NCBI GenBank assembly: GCA_033558025.1
Contig: JAUCEF010000011.1
Span: 3,410,001-3,474,000 of the forward strand
Origin: Phytophthora sp. 'mugwort'
Lineage: Eukaryota > Oomycota > Peronosporomycetes > Peronosporales > Peronosporaceae
Length of the DNA stretch: 64,000 bases
Direction of reading: 5' to 3'
Shown here piece by piece: positions 36,888-47,654 of this stretch; position 1 is the first letter of the stretch; every line of letters begins with the position of its first letter. A model generated the notes under the pieces. The model was given only the letters and a program-made list of their open reading frames with translations. It did not search any database and was not told the origin of the DNA. Position numbers and translations under genes: made by a program.

Positions 36888-36914
36888 CGACACCTGCCGA
36901 TTCGGCAGGTGTCG
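36888..36914. repeat. 27-bp perfect palindrome
   Basis: CGACACCTGCCGA, one central T, then TCGGCAGGTGTCG: 13-bp arms without a loop. It could extrude a cruciform or bind a dimeric protein. Confidence 0.85.
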
Positions 36915-37009
36915 CAGGCACTTGTAAACAAAGAAACCCAAAGAAATGCGGCGTTCGTTGCATTGAGCATGTATTGCAAGCTTTTACGGTGCAGATTTAT
37001 ACGATCCGT

Positions 37010-37230
37010 GATTAAGGTTTATCATAGAGAAAACCGCGAAGCCATCTTAGGCAACCGATATCGCGTTCAATGAACACAAAGAGCTCTTCGCCATACGCCC
37101 CATCGTGGCGCATATAGGAGGTGACGTATGGTGCTTGACAGCAACGTCGACGTAGCGTTACATGCTACACTCCAGGTGGATACAATTACTCGTATACCTT
37201 TTAGGTTCATGTTGTTGTCGAGTTGTAAGC
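37010..37230 (+). repeat. Dispersed repeat, copy 1
   Basis: Shares ordered words with 63800-64000 on the same strand: CCGCGAAGC, a CAATGAA, CATCGTGGCGC, GTGACGT, and near the end CCTTTTAGGT and CATGTTGTTGTCG. Between them the two copies differ by many small changes. The segment lies about 730 bp upstream of carbonic anhydrase copy A but downstream of copy B. Confidence 0.6.
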
Positions 37231-37849
37231 TGCAGCAGGCACTATAGTCCTGATAAAAGCTAAATGTATTGTGCGTTGGGTTGCGGTTAGCGCTCTTTCG
37301 CAGGAGATGGAGGAGTTACGGTAGTCTGCGTCGATGAAAAGAAAGGAGAGGTGAGATATTTGTTATGTAATGGAGCAGCAAGCTAGTCTTGCTGCTCACA
37401 TAATCTATGTATGGAGTAGCCAAACATCCTGTGTAGGAGTGCGAGCTGATTATTACATTTTAGAGTCATCAGCATCGTGCCGCTTCACTATAAGATTGTA
37501 GAGGACACGATATCTGAGCTAATCTGGATACTTTGCAAGCGTTTTGTCGTTTGTACGCTCGAATTACTTAAGTACGAGGTCGATTTTCGAGGAAACTGTA
37601 TCATAAAAAGACAAATCGATTCCACTGGTGTACGATTAGGTCGCTTCTCGAGCTGGTATATTCTGGCATAAAGAGCGGATGATTAGCCCAAAGCGCATGT
37701 GTTGCCCACCGAGAAACGCTGTTAGTAGCCATAATCAAATAACGGCGGGAAGAACCTGCTGGACTGAAAAACAATTGCTACTTCACGGGAGAGCTCTCGC
37801 CAGGCGAACGTTCAAATCTATTCCGAACGCTTTGAATTCCCGGCAATAC

Positions 37850-39253
37850 CGATGCTCATTACCCGATTATCCTCGCCTTTCACATCCGCACATACAAGGC
37901 CAAGTGAGTTCCTATGTTTCACCAACCAATTCGCGAAGCTCAGCAGTACCGCGATTCCCAAGGGCATCCCCGTTGGTCATGCCAGACACAAAATGCTCGT
38001 GGTGCTTGTGCCCGGCAGGTCTCACGCAACACTCAAGCTGCTCGTGCTGCACAGGCCGAACGAAACCACGTTCAGTCCGCCATTAGCGCGATGGTTGAGC
38101 GACACATCACCAGAGAACTAGCCGTGGGTCAGTATCCAACCACTCGACTCCATGACGTCGATGATGACGACACAGACACGCCGCATTTTGACCGCTATCG
38201 TGACGTGGGTGATTCTGCTGCTGTGGCTCACAATTCCCGACTTCGTCGTTGTGAACTACAACGTTGGCAGAGGTCGTCGCTCGTCTATTAGCGGGAAGGA
38301 TGCCTTCTTCATGACGCTCGTCACGTTAAACGAAATGGGGATGTGGCAGCACCTCTCGGAGATATTTAGGCTCCCATCGACGTCGTTCATGGAGACAGGT
38401 GACAAAGTTCATACAGCTTATTGCCCCTAAGCTGTATGTTGGTCAAGTTGAAAACCGTTGTGACGATGCCAAGATGCGACCTGTAGCCACGTCCGGCAAT
38501 ACTTTCAGCAACTTTCCCTGCGCACTATACGCCGTAGACGTGACCTTCCAACAGAGTTGGCGCCCGGCAGTTCCATTCAAAAGAATGGCAAGTACTATAG
38601 TGGCAAGCACCACTTGTATGGTTTGAAGGTGGGGGTGTCCGTGGACACAAGAGGGTTCGCTATAAACTGCTTCGAGCATGCGAAGGGAGCGACGCACGAC
38701 ATCTCAATGTTTAAAGATAACAAGTCGTTTCACCAGGCCAAGATGTCTAAGCTGCCAGGTGAAGAGATGCTGCACGACGACGCCGGCTCAAGGAAAGGTT
38801 CCAGACGAGTGGGCGATCTTGGCAGACAAGGGATACCAGGGGTTAGCCAACTACTACGCTGCATCCACCCCAGGAAAGGGAGGTCGCTGAGCCGTGCAGA
38901 AACACCTGCAACGACCAGATATCCAGTGATCGCGTCTTGTGGAGAATTATTTTGGACGCCTCAACATGCTGTGGCGCATCACGGCCGACAGGTATCGGTG
39001 GAATGAGAGTCTGTATGATGACACATTTCGACTGTCTGTTGCACTGACTAACTTTGACGTGTCGATAAATCCGCTGCGCGAGCAGTACGGTGACTGGTAC
39101 CGCCAGTCACAGCACAAATTGATCCAACTGGGCTTGAAGATCAAGGAAAAACGTCGGCTAGCACAAGAAAAGTATCGTGCTAAAAAGCGCGGACATCACT
39201 CGACTGGGGTAGGGGATCTAGGGGAGAAACCGACGATAGCGAGGACGCTTTGA
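37850..39253 (+). pseudogene. PIF/Harbinger-like (DDE_Tnp_4) transposase, broken
   Basis: Pieces in three frames: an N-terminal region (38150-38430), a core with KYYSGKHHLYGLKVGVSV, GFAINCFEHAKGATHDISMF (38590-38720), and an open C-terminal frame (38939-39250) starting MENYFGRLNMLWRITADRY. Together these are the DDE_4 nuclease pattern (D...D...E, the last in ENYFGR). Frameshifts near 38730 and 38930 and stops inactivate it. No terminal repeats were identified. Confidence 0.72.
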
Positions 39254-39679
39254 CGCAGCTTAGTCAACAGCTGAGCCAGGTATTCTTAGGGTAGCACTTC
39301 AGGAATTGTATAGAGGGTCTTGCAGTGTGGCTTTCTAGGCAACTTCATCATCTTGTATGAGTTAAGGATTGTCACGTGTAAGCTCTGTTTACACGTATGT
39401 AACCATATTTTTTCTCGAACACCGGGTGCTCTTTTTGGAAGACTTGATCTCTCATGCGCTTCTGACCGAAACGCTGATAACATCGGTTGCTCAAGAAAGA
39501 TGGGATATTTGCAATGGCGCAAGCTATGTAGGTAAAGATCCATTAATTCGACTGCAATTCCGGCCGTTTTAGCGAAATGTTCTGATTGACGTAACCATTT
39601 TAATACTGTACTTAAATACATGGTCATAGGGCGATTGACTCCAGACGCAAGTCAACTAATTCAAGTCTGCTGCAGTAAA
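39254..39679. other. Spacer, no gene seen
   Basis: No recognisable coding sequence on either strand. Confidence 0.4.
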
Positions 39680-39765
39680 TCTAACTTAATCAGTTCGTAT
39701 TTTCCTATTATGCACAAGTGCCAACTTAACCAGTCCTGAATTTCCTATCGTGCACAAGTGTTACA
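39680..39765. repeat. Two direct repeats of about 40 bp
   Basis: AACTTAATCAGTTCGTATTT... ending TGCACAAGTG is followed directly by AACTTAACCAGTCCTGAATTT... ending TGCACAAGTG. The two units differ at a few bases. Confidence 0.75.
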
Positions 39766-39895
39766 TGTATTCTAGCGACTGCAGCTTGCGCGCTGTTTTC
39801 TTATTCATGTGTTTCATATAAGTGTCCGATATGTTAGTGATACATTCGGTTCTACCGTCGTACCTCGTACCAGTCGCCTAGGCGCTCAAATACAA

Positions 39896-39945
39896 TAGAC
39901 CACCTAGTGAGCGCTGTATTCGAACAGCGCTCACTAGGTGGTCTA
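39896..39945. repeat. Perfect 22-bp hairpin
   Basis: TAGACCACCTAGTGAGCGCT GT and its exact reverse complement are separated by six bases. It lies near the 3' end of the pogo-type relic and may be an end of a small foldback element or an RNA hairpin. Confidence 0.9.
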
Positions 39946-40249
39946 CAGCGAAAGTTGAAGAACAAGGAAGCCTGCAATATTCATTTTATGCTTACGATCT
40001 ATCAATGCCCAACGTGTAGAGCGGGCCAATGCGAACAATGCATATAGATTGAGTGGCACCAGGAACACTATACAGGTACGTAGGAGTCACCTTACAGTTC
40101 TCGTCGAGCGATTTCATCTTGATGTTGCCGCTATGCAGTCTTGAAGCAGCAAACAACTCCAGCTCACCAAAGTCTGACTTACCGTTTTTGATAAATGCTA
40201 TGTGATCGCCATCGATAATCCCATCTAGATCATCAAGTTCAAGCATATA

Positions 40250-41611
40250 CTCCGTCAACAGCGTAAGGTAGTATGGAATTGCGTCCGCGAAACTGAAGCG
40301 AAGACAGCAAAAACAGACTATTCATCCAAGCCGATACTCTAATCCAGGAGCTCTCGCAATGGTGTGTGGAGCTCTCAACATCGAATGCCTGATGGGTAAC
40401 AAGTCCGCACGATCGGAAGGCCTTGCTTGTCTTCTCTGCGTCTTGAGATTTAACCCAGTCGAGTACCCATTGCGAAGCCGTTTTGTAAGGAGGGACTTTT
40501 GGGTTGCCCTGTTTTGTTTGCGGTTTTGGGTCTTCTGGGCCTCGGAAATGTAGTTATCAATTTGATCGCCGTAAAAGGCTTAAAACTTTCTGTTCACAGC
40601 CATGTCGAGAGGTTGGAGGAGATTCGTCAGGTTAGGTGGGCTAACAACACGAAAATGTTGTAGCGTCGCAAGGTCCCCTTGTTAAACAAGTTGAGATGAT
40701 ACCCGTACGAGTTGATAATGTACAGTACGGATTTCCAGTAAAGCCGTGTCTCGAGACGGCTGCACATAACCCTTCAGCATGCTCCAATAAAATTCTGTCG
40801 TTCCACACACCAGTCGGATTTACGTCTACCATGATCTCTTTCTCGACACCGCCAAGGGCTGACCTGTTCTTTAACTTTGAAATAAAAAAAATCGAAGTTA
40901 AAGAACATGAGGTTTCAGATACTCTCCCTCGGCGGTGATGGAAAACGTGGCTGTAAAACGCGTATGACTGCTACCCCATTTCGGTAAAAGAACCTCTCGA
41001 AAGCCACGTGTAGCAATGGTTGTTTTACGTTCTGTTTCAAAGTATCGGGGGACCTGGTCCATATTGATGATGTTGGAGGGCTCAATTTTATGCATCTCAA
41101 TCAACCGTTGAGCCTTCTGAATAAATGCAAGTTATACAGCCTTCGTCATCGGCTGGAAGGGTTCTGGTGGTAGTCTGACTTCTCGAAACGAGGTTGTTCA
41201 TAGTCTTGAAATATTCGGCCAGCCAGACGATGCGTGAAAGCTTTCGTACTGCGAAAATCCACCCGTCGCGAGACCACGACTTAAATGCAAGGCTTGCAAT
41301 TTGATGAACTTGTCTTTGACCCACAAACCTTTTTGTTTCTGATCACAAGCCATATATGTAGTTGTTGCTCCAAATTCTGGTATGGAGGGATACGACCAGC
41401 CCCCAAAACCCTATGCGTTATGCGTGTTAATATGTTGCGGTCCACTGAAGCGGCCTTCAGCTCCGATTCCAATCCCTAAGAATGGAGGCTGTCGGTAGCT
41501 TGAACGTTTGGCCAGAGCCTGAAACCAGTAGCCTGGCACATTCGGTTTGTATTCATTGAGAACCATGCGCTTGAAGTCGAGGGTATAGCTGCTGCGTTTC
41601 TTAGGTGACAT
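40250..41611 (-). pseudogene. Pogo/Tigger-type (DDE_1) transposase, broken
   Basis: On the minus strand from 41611: MSPKKRSSYTLDFKRMVLNE (helix-turn-helix), a second DNA-binding part (about 41470-41300), then NMDQVPRYFETERKTTIATRG (first Asp, about 41060), [21 protein letters not shown] (40832 on) and LLQPLDMAVN (about 40610). These mark the DDE_1 superfamily. Stops and shifts separate the parts. A 16-bp hairpin (40865-40907) interrupts the core between the first and second blocks. A further open frame of 88 codons (40258-39992) on the same strand may be its C-terminal end. Confidence 0.75.
40865..40907. repeat. Hairpin inside the pogo-type pseudogene
   Basis: TGTTCTTTAACTTTGA and TCGAAGTTAAAGAACA pair with one mismatch around an 11-base A-rich loop. 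Confidence 0.85.
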
Positions 41612-42975
41612 GGTTCTGCGGCTAAAGCGACCATCCCCATGGGTGACTATTTGTGGAATGGGGCCATAAGTACTTTCTACCTCTACAGTAACAAGTGTTG
41701 GCAGGCCGCGAACGTGTGCAGGCTTATTACCACTGAAACGTCGTAGCACGGTTAGCGCCGTAAAATATCCTACCGTAGGCCCCCTCCGACTGGTACCAGT
41801 CAAAGTGGTGCATTATGGAAGGTCTGTAAAAAAAAAAAACTTAATACGAAATCAACTGTACTACTCGGGCTAGGCGAATCAATGCCCGTTTGGGCTGTTC
41901 GAAAGAGGTGCGATTCAGTTTTGTTTACAGGCGTAATGAAAGGCTGATACATCCTGTAGGGTGAGAAAAAGCAAAAAGCAAATCTATGCAAATTTGGCTC
42001 GAGAGCCATTTGCTCTCGAGCGTGAAAAATCAACAATGAGCCCCGGATTTACGTGGCGGGGTCCACTATTAAGACATGAGTCCTTATATGGACTGCTCGG
42101 ACAGCCAGCCACACAGCGCCCCTACAGGTAGACAATTCGCCAATGAGTTTGTGCCGCATAGAGCCACAAGCACACGCGACCAACAAGTAACTGTGCGCGA
42201 CGCACACAACAAACGAATCAGGGTCTGACCAGCTCGCCGACAGCAGCCGCCTTTGTTTCAGTCGACATTTTTTATTCCCTACTACGCGAACCTCCATGAC
42301 GGCCTCTCAGGCTGTACAGCCTGTACGCTCGGCTCCGCACAAGGACCGAGTCCCCTGCCCGCTGCTCCGCCCCACCACAACACCTACGACGACGCAGCTC
42401 AGCGGATGAGCACGGAGCATGGCTCCGAAGTTGTTGGTTCGACTCGAGCCGTTGCCATACCTCGCTCTCGTGCGCTGTAACGGTGTCAAGGGCGCTCATA
42501 TGCTCGTGTTGGTAATGTGTGGGTTTGCTGACGCTGTGCTGTTTGTGCTATCCATTTAACCTACCGTGAGGCGAACTAAGTGTGTAATAGACGTTATATT
42601 TGCCGCTTCTTCTTCGCTTGTACTGTTGTCGCTTTCTACTGGATTGCAGATGCCGCAGGCTCGAGGGAATTTCGACGGTTTGGATCGCGGATGACAGCAG
42701 CACGACGCAGCTGCTTGTACCGATCAATATATCCGTTTAGGTGGCTGCACAATTACAGCCGAAACTATACGGAACTACCGATACCGTTTCGCAAACTGAA
42801 GTAAGCCATTAAACGTAAATCTAAACGCCACACACAAATGGGAGAGTGATTTCGTACCCGCATCTCTTACTAATTACCGTCGAATTTGAATGAATGGAAT
42901 AATTGAATACATGTCCGAGAATAAATTCGTGCAAGCTGTATAGTAAAAACCACAATCCATACGGGTGGTATGAGC
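41612..42975. other. Spacer, no gene seen
   Basis: Only a 12-bp-arm inverted repeat (GCTCGAGAGC... near 41996-42020) and an A run (41828-41839) stand out. Apparent open frames are short and unlike known proteins. Confidence 0.4.
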
Positions 42976-43275
42976 GTGTCTTTCCCACAAAGTGCACCTC
43001 GTTCACCAAAGAGGCCGTCCTAGTGGACGACGAGAACTACCATTGCCTCGTCATCGACTTGATCCTGCCGTCACCTGGACCCTGTACCGCATGGTGTGCA
43101 ACCTCATCTGCGTCGGGCTATACTCTCGAAGCAAAGTCGACAGCCTTGTCTTTACAAACAAGCGAATATTGCGATCAGGTACGCAGCACAGATAGGGCGA
43201 CGGCAATCGAGGGGTTAGCTCGAGCCGTAGCGTTTACCAAAGATTTTTTCGGCTGCAAAGACTCAAGATATGTAT
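42976..43275 (+). pseudogene. Unrecognised protein fragment
   Basis: Two frames in succession read like one protein: KCTSFTKEAVLVDDENYHCL, then after a shift LGLYSRSKVDSLVFTNKRIL-like sequence. The second part resembles a PH/GRAM-like strand pattern, but this is weak. Surroundings are transposon debris. Confidence 0.25.
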
Positions 43276-44029
43276 GAACGTTTGGTAACCCTGAAGGGTA
43301 AGGAAGTGCAGTGACTCACCAGTTACGAATTGGGGTTAAGGCAGGAGGGCAGCTACATCTGCTGACTCTCTTAAGCTTCGCCGCGACAGGCTACGGGGAG
43401 AAGAAACCGCTTCTCTCAGAAGCTAATCGCTGCGTGATCCTAGCATTGATCCGACCGGACTAACAGACCAAGATTACCTAGCGATTTAGCACTACTCAAG
43501 TAGAAATTAGCCACTATTTGCACTAACACTGAGCGCCGAGAATGCGAGCTGGCGTTTAAAAAGGAGATAATCCTTGCAGTCGCAAGATTACAGTTCGTCA
43601 TTATCTAGCACTGCAGGCATTATCGAGCTCGCGTTTCACAAGAGGGTGACCGACAAAATCGTCAGTAAGGTTCTGAAGAATGGTTGGCTCCGTGATCGGC
43701 GTCGTTTCTCCCGCGATCGGAACTCGGATCCATCGAGGGGCATAGCAAGTATGCTACCATTATGCCGACCAGGTATGGTCAAACCCCGTTATATGGAGGC
43801 GAGATACTACGACGAGATGAAGATATCCAGAATGAAAAGGCTCAAAGCGTGATCAATTGGGGATGGGTTCCAACGGTCGCTAATGAATTCGATTCTGAAC
43901 ACACGGACCACATCTCTTTGCTGATTTATTCATCTCCTCCGTTTCGAACCCTGTATTTAGGAGTGGCCGAAGGGAGCATATCTGCCAAAGTCGTCATCCG
44001 TTTCAGGCGACTGTGGCGTCAATAACTTC
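43276..44029. other. Spacer, no gene assigned
   Basis: An open frame of 92 codons at 43574-43852 (plus) has no recognisable domain. Nothing else is supported. Confidence 0.35.
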
Positions 44030-44560
44030 AAGTCAATTGGAGAATGATTGTCAACAGCCGTGGCGTTCTGCTGGCCAAACCGCTCTTCCACGTCGTCAAT
44101 GTACTGAGTATGCTTAATCATAAGCGTTCCGGGCATCCTGTCGTGATATCTCTCTCTGCCCAGGATGAACTTGAAGCATCAGCTCCTTCATCTTGAATGC
44201 CGCCTTGAGAGAGACCACCGCTTCACAAATCTCGCCACTCGTCTTGGCTAGATGGTCTTATCATCCACGAACAGGCATATGTACACAAAACCGTTCTGGG
44301 AACGCTTGGCTTAAACGCATTGATCCGCTCCGCAGCTTATGAAACCGTCCATCAAGAACACAACACGGTTGGTCTTGCTCCATGCACTTGCATCCTGCTT
44401 CAAACCGTAAATAACCTTGTTCATACAACAGCAAACTTTCGTAAACCCGTTGTCAATCGTAAATACCAGCGAGAATTGGAAATCATCTTTGGCGTCCCAT
44501 TTCATTGCGTCAAGGATCGCTATTTCAATCTACTAAATGAGCGAAATCATATATGCCATT
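44030..44560 (-). mobile_element. Copia reverse transcriptase remnant
   Basis: On the minus strand NKVIYGLKQDASAWSKTN (about 44400), then VYICLFVDDKTI (about 44275-44245), the Copia palm motif with a VDD in place of YVDD. Only RT is left. It lies directly beside the left edge of the viral element. Confidence 0.7.
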
Positions 44561-44657
44561 CGTACGCATCGTTTCGCCACGATTCAGTTATGCCGAGCTA
44601 CTGGTAAGAGTATTTATCCACTCATTTGTTATGATTAGAATGATATATAGACTCACA

Positions 44658-45872
44658 ATGTTCCCCAATTTCACATCCCTCGCTCAAAGAGAGCAGAAGC
44701 GACAGAAGCTTCTGGAGAAAGCTCAGCGTCGTGTTTGGCAAGCCAAAGTCATGCGGGAGATGTATGAAAGTGCGTCATGGGCTACTGATATCTCGAATGG
44801 CATAACTACTGTAGCGAAGAAATCAACTGAATCAACTCAGACAGACTCGACAACCGAGTCGTCCTCTAAAAAAACGGTGAATGATGAATCCCAGACAAAC
44901 CCTGAGGTATCAACTGTTGAAACAAACACTGAACCTCACCCTGTTTCAACCGATGGCGAAACTAATATAAGCAGAGTGCGTACGACTAATAAAAAAAATC
45001 AGATTCGTCCTAGGACTATAGATATTTGAACACAGATTGAAGTAGCAGAAGACTTGGCGGAAAAGGATTTATTCAATGAAGGAGATGATGATCAAGAGCA
45101 ATCTAAGACAGCAGTTGCTCAAATATTTGAGGTTTATCCGATTCTTGCAGACTTAGATATTCACCCTCTAGCTTCCAACTGTCGTCAGTTATCGAAATAT
45201 TACATTGGAAAAGATGCGAAGATATACAGCATTAAGCTAAATAGAGCATATTTAGCACCAACTATCGATTGGTCTGAGACGTACGATCATATCAGAGAAG
45301 TTTTGACTGAAAATGTTCGCTTCCTCGCATACCTAAGTGAAATGGAAGTCCGCCGTGAAATGAGGAAAGAAGATAAGCCGACCCCCTATCAAATATGGCA
45401 ACTTATTGGATCGAAGCGAAAACAATTCAATATTTCGGGAGGGTATGACGCAGATCGCACCAAACAAAGACTTGATGATAGCTTTCTATTCGATAAGTCA
45501 ACATCCTCAACGTCTAACCAGACTGACAGCAAGATTAAACTATTCTGGACCATTAGCAGAAAAAGGGAAGTGCTTGAAGCTAAGGAATTGAGAACGAGAA
45601 TTGTTCCAGTTTTCGTTGGGGCGAATAAAACACCTTCTGCTGATGTAGATGGATATATATGGATTGATGGTAATTCCATTAGTGAAATTGGTAAAGATAG
45701 TAATCGTACGAAGCCTGCTATCACTAAGAGAGTCAATTGGGCAATCACATTCCAATCGATTGTAAATATGACCAACGCCAGAGGACTTGACCTGATATTA
45801 ATGGTAAACAGGATGAGAAGAAGGTATCGAAGGATTTCACATCAGGTGAGGGGGAAGCCCGACATGGAGTAA
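44658..45872 (+). pseudogene. Viral-element protein 1, unknown, one in-frame TGA
   Basis: A single reading frame of 404 codons is broken only by TGA at 45027-45029; the same frame resumes directly. The N terminus is basic and helical (QREQKRQKLLEKAQRRVW), then comes a Ser/Thr-rich linker with TQTD, then a folded-looking C-terminal half with alternating hydrophobic strands (GYIWIDGNSISEIG). No family is recognised. The TAA ending it overlaps the ATG of the next frame. Its place at the left end could suit a replication or structural gene, but that is a guess. Confidence 0.6.
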
Positions 45873-47100
45873 TGAGTGGCACCGATGGAGATATGGAACC
45901 AAAGCTGATCAATGCCGATAACGACGCCAAAAGAATCATAACAGATTATTACAGTCAGTTGGCGAGCGAACGTGTTGCTATCCCATTTTGCCTGAAGCAG
46001 ATTGTTGATACTAAAAATGGGTTAAAACCTAATTCGGATAATTGTGTCGGCGAGCCAGCAGCCACTGGTCCAGTAAATATCAGAAATAGAAAAATAAGCA
46101 AGTAACTGGTAATGCTTGGTCTGATCTCATGAAAATTATCCTGTGGATGGATACTTTCACATCGTTATTGAACTACTTTGAAGAATTTGATCGTTACCTT
46201 TCCGGCGTTGAATACCAATCTCCATCAAATGATGAAGAAGCAGCCAAACTGGTGAAGAAGAAGGAACTTGATAAACAAAGGCGAGCAAAACCTTGATGAA
46301 AAGCTTAAGATTCTAAATAAAGCTATCTTAGGTAGCGTTCACGACATCAAACGTCAAAGTACTGAGAAATATGTTGGGAGACCAGATGAACTGCAGAAGC
46401 TTCACGACGAGGCCGAGGCAGCTTTTCAACCATATGGCAAGGCTCAGAAGCGATATGAAGCCGATAAGGACGATATGAGAGGGTCAAACACAAAATCATT
46501 AAGATTAGCTCTGAAGGCCGCTCAATCAGCGACGAGAGCTACGAAGTCTATATATATATCTAAAGCTAAGCGTATTCTAACACTCTCCCTGAATTAGAGG
46601 GACGCGGCCTAAGAGGCGCTGGTGTAGCTCCACTCGATGGAGTAGTCCGACGGCGTACTTACAATCTCAATGAGATCCAGGGCTTAGCAACTCCAAGCGC
46701 GTACATACATCATCAGCTTGGTAGCAAGTACATACGTTTACCTGATCTGGATGCAAAGGCCCTCGTCATTGTACAACCAAATCGAAGGAAGTGCGGACCT
46801 AAGTATCAGATCATGATAATCTCCAAGCCATGATCAGGCCCTTGCGTATAAGCAGCATATTGACCAAGCCTCGTATAATAGGCTCATCACCCATCTCCAA
46901 TAGCCACGATAAGCTCACGGACCCACTTGAGCCCTTCGGGTTGAGTATGATAAGCTAAAGGGCGAGCTTGACTTAGGAAACGATAATCCAAGCATCATCA
47001 AACAGCTGAAATCGCTCACTGTGGATATGTATAACAACCAACTTATCAATGATAACGAATTTAGAGATATATCACTCGCATAATATAGTCAGAGATCATG
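45872..47100 (+). pseudogene. Viral-element protein 2, unknown, several frameshifts
   Basis: Begins at the overlapping ATG. Coding sense moves between frames near 46105, 46290, 46585 and again after 46830. Recognisable pieces in order are a Lys/Glu-rich helical part (LDEKLKILNKAILGSV, QKLHDEAEAAFQ), a GRGLRGAG stretch (about 46603), TYNLNEIQGLATPSAYIHHQ (about 46657), and VEYDKLKGELDLGNDNPSI (about 46945). About 400 residues originally. The Gly/Arg-rich motif and length suggest a structural protein; no family can be named. Confidence 0.45.
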
Positions 47101-47395
47101 TTTTTCTTCAACCTGCGCATTATCTTCGGTTCAGGTGGTAGCTATGGTGATAACGCTGATCTCAGTGTCGCTGAGCTTAAAGCTATCATGTAGAATTTAA
47201 TAATCAGTGATCGACCTCAGAAGGCTATGGCAGCTGTTTGGGCAACAGATTAATACAAAACTACCAAGAAGGTGGACGCATCGACTCAGACTGAGGGAGG
47301 ATGCATGCGGGCTTACCAACCAAAGAAAAAAATAAGCTGTGAAGACGTTTAAGCTGTAAGCTTCGCGGGTCAGTGACCTCACGCCCCGTGTGTCG
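47101..47395. other. Gene-poor stretch within the viral element
   Basis: Short broken frames on the plus strand (NLRIIFGSGGSYGDNADLS near 47110, VDASTQTEGG near 47275). These may be the decayed end of protein 2 or a small separate gene. Confidence 0.3.
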
Positions 47396-47635
47396 CTATC
47401 TAAACAAGACCATTCTGCACGAGTCTATTTCGATATACTCGATAAACGTTAAATTTGTATCACTAATACTGATCTCAAGTATTGCAGACTCCCCATCAGG
47501 ACCCTTTGGGGGGAGAAAAACGTTATCCCCAAGAACAATAATTTTGTCAGCGTGTAGCATGGTCGACCCCACAATTTGCTTCGGATCATCCGTAATTACA
47601 TTCGTTTTAAGCTCTTTACTCGGTCTACAGCCCAT
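47396..47635 (-). CDS. Small viral-element protein with myristoylation-type N terminus
   Basis: An intact 79-codon frame. It starts MGCRPSKEL: Gly2 and Ser6 fit the N-myristoylation consensus, and Cys3 could be palmitoylated, so the protein could sit on membranes. The rest is beta-rich (DKIIVLGDNVFLPP, SAILEISISDTNLTFIEYIE) with no known domain. It lies just downstream of the fibre gene on the same strand. Confidence 0.5.
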   Translation of the reverse strand: MGCRPSKELKTNVITDDPKQIVGSTMLHADKIIVLGDNVFLPPKGPDGESAILEISISDTNLTFIEYIEIDSCRMVLFR

Positions 47636-47654
47636 GATTATATATTAACTAGAC

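Larger units (their letters stand above)
36340..37840. other. Spacer with one palindrome and a repeat shared with 63.8 kb
   Basis: No protein is recognised. It includes the 27-bp palindrome at 36888 and the 37.0-37.23 kb segment described separately. TAAAATTT-type AT-rich sequence dominates 36.5-36.8 kb. Confidence 0.4.
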
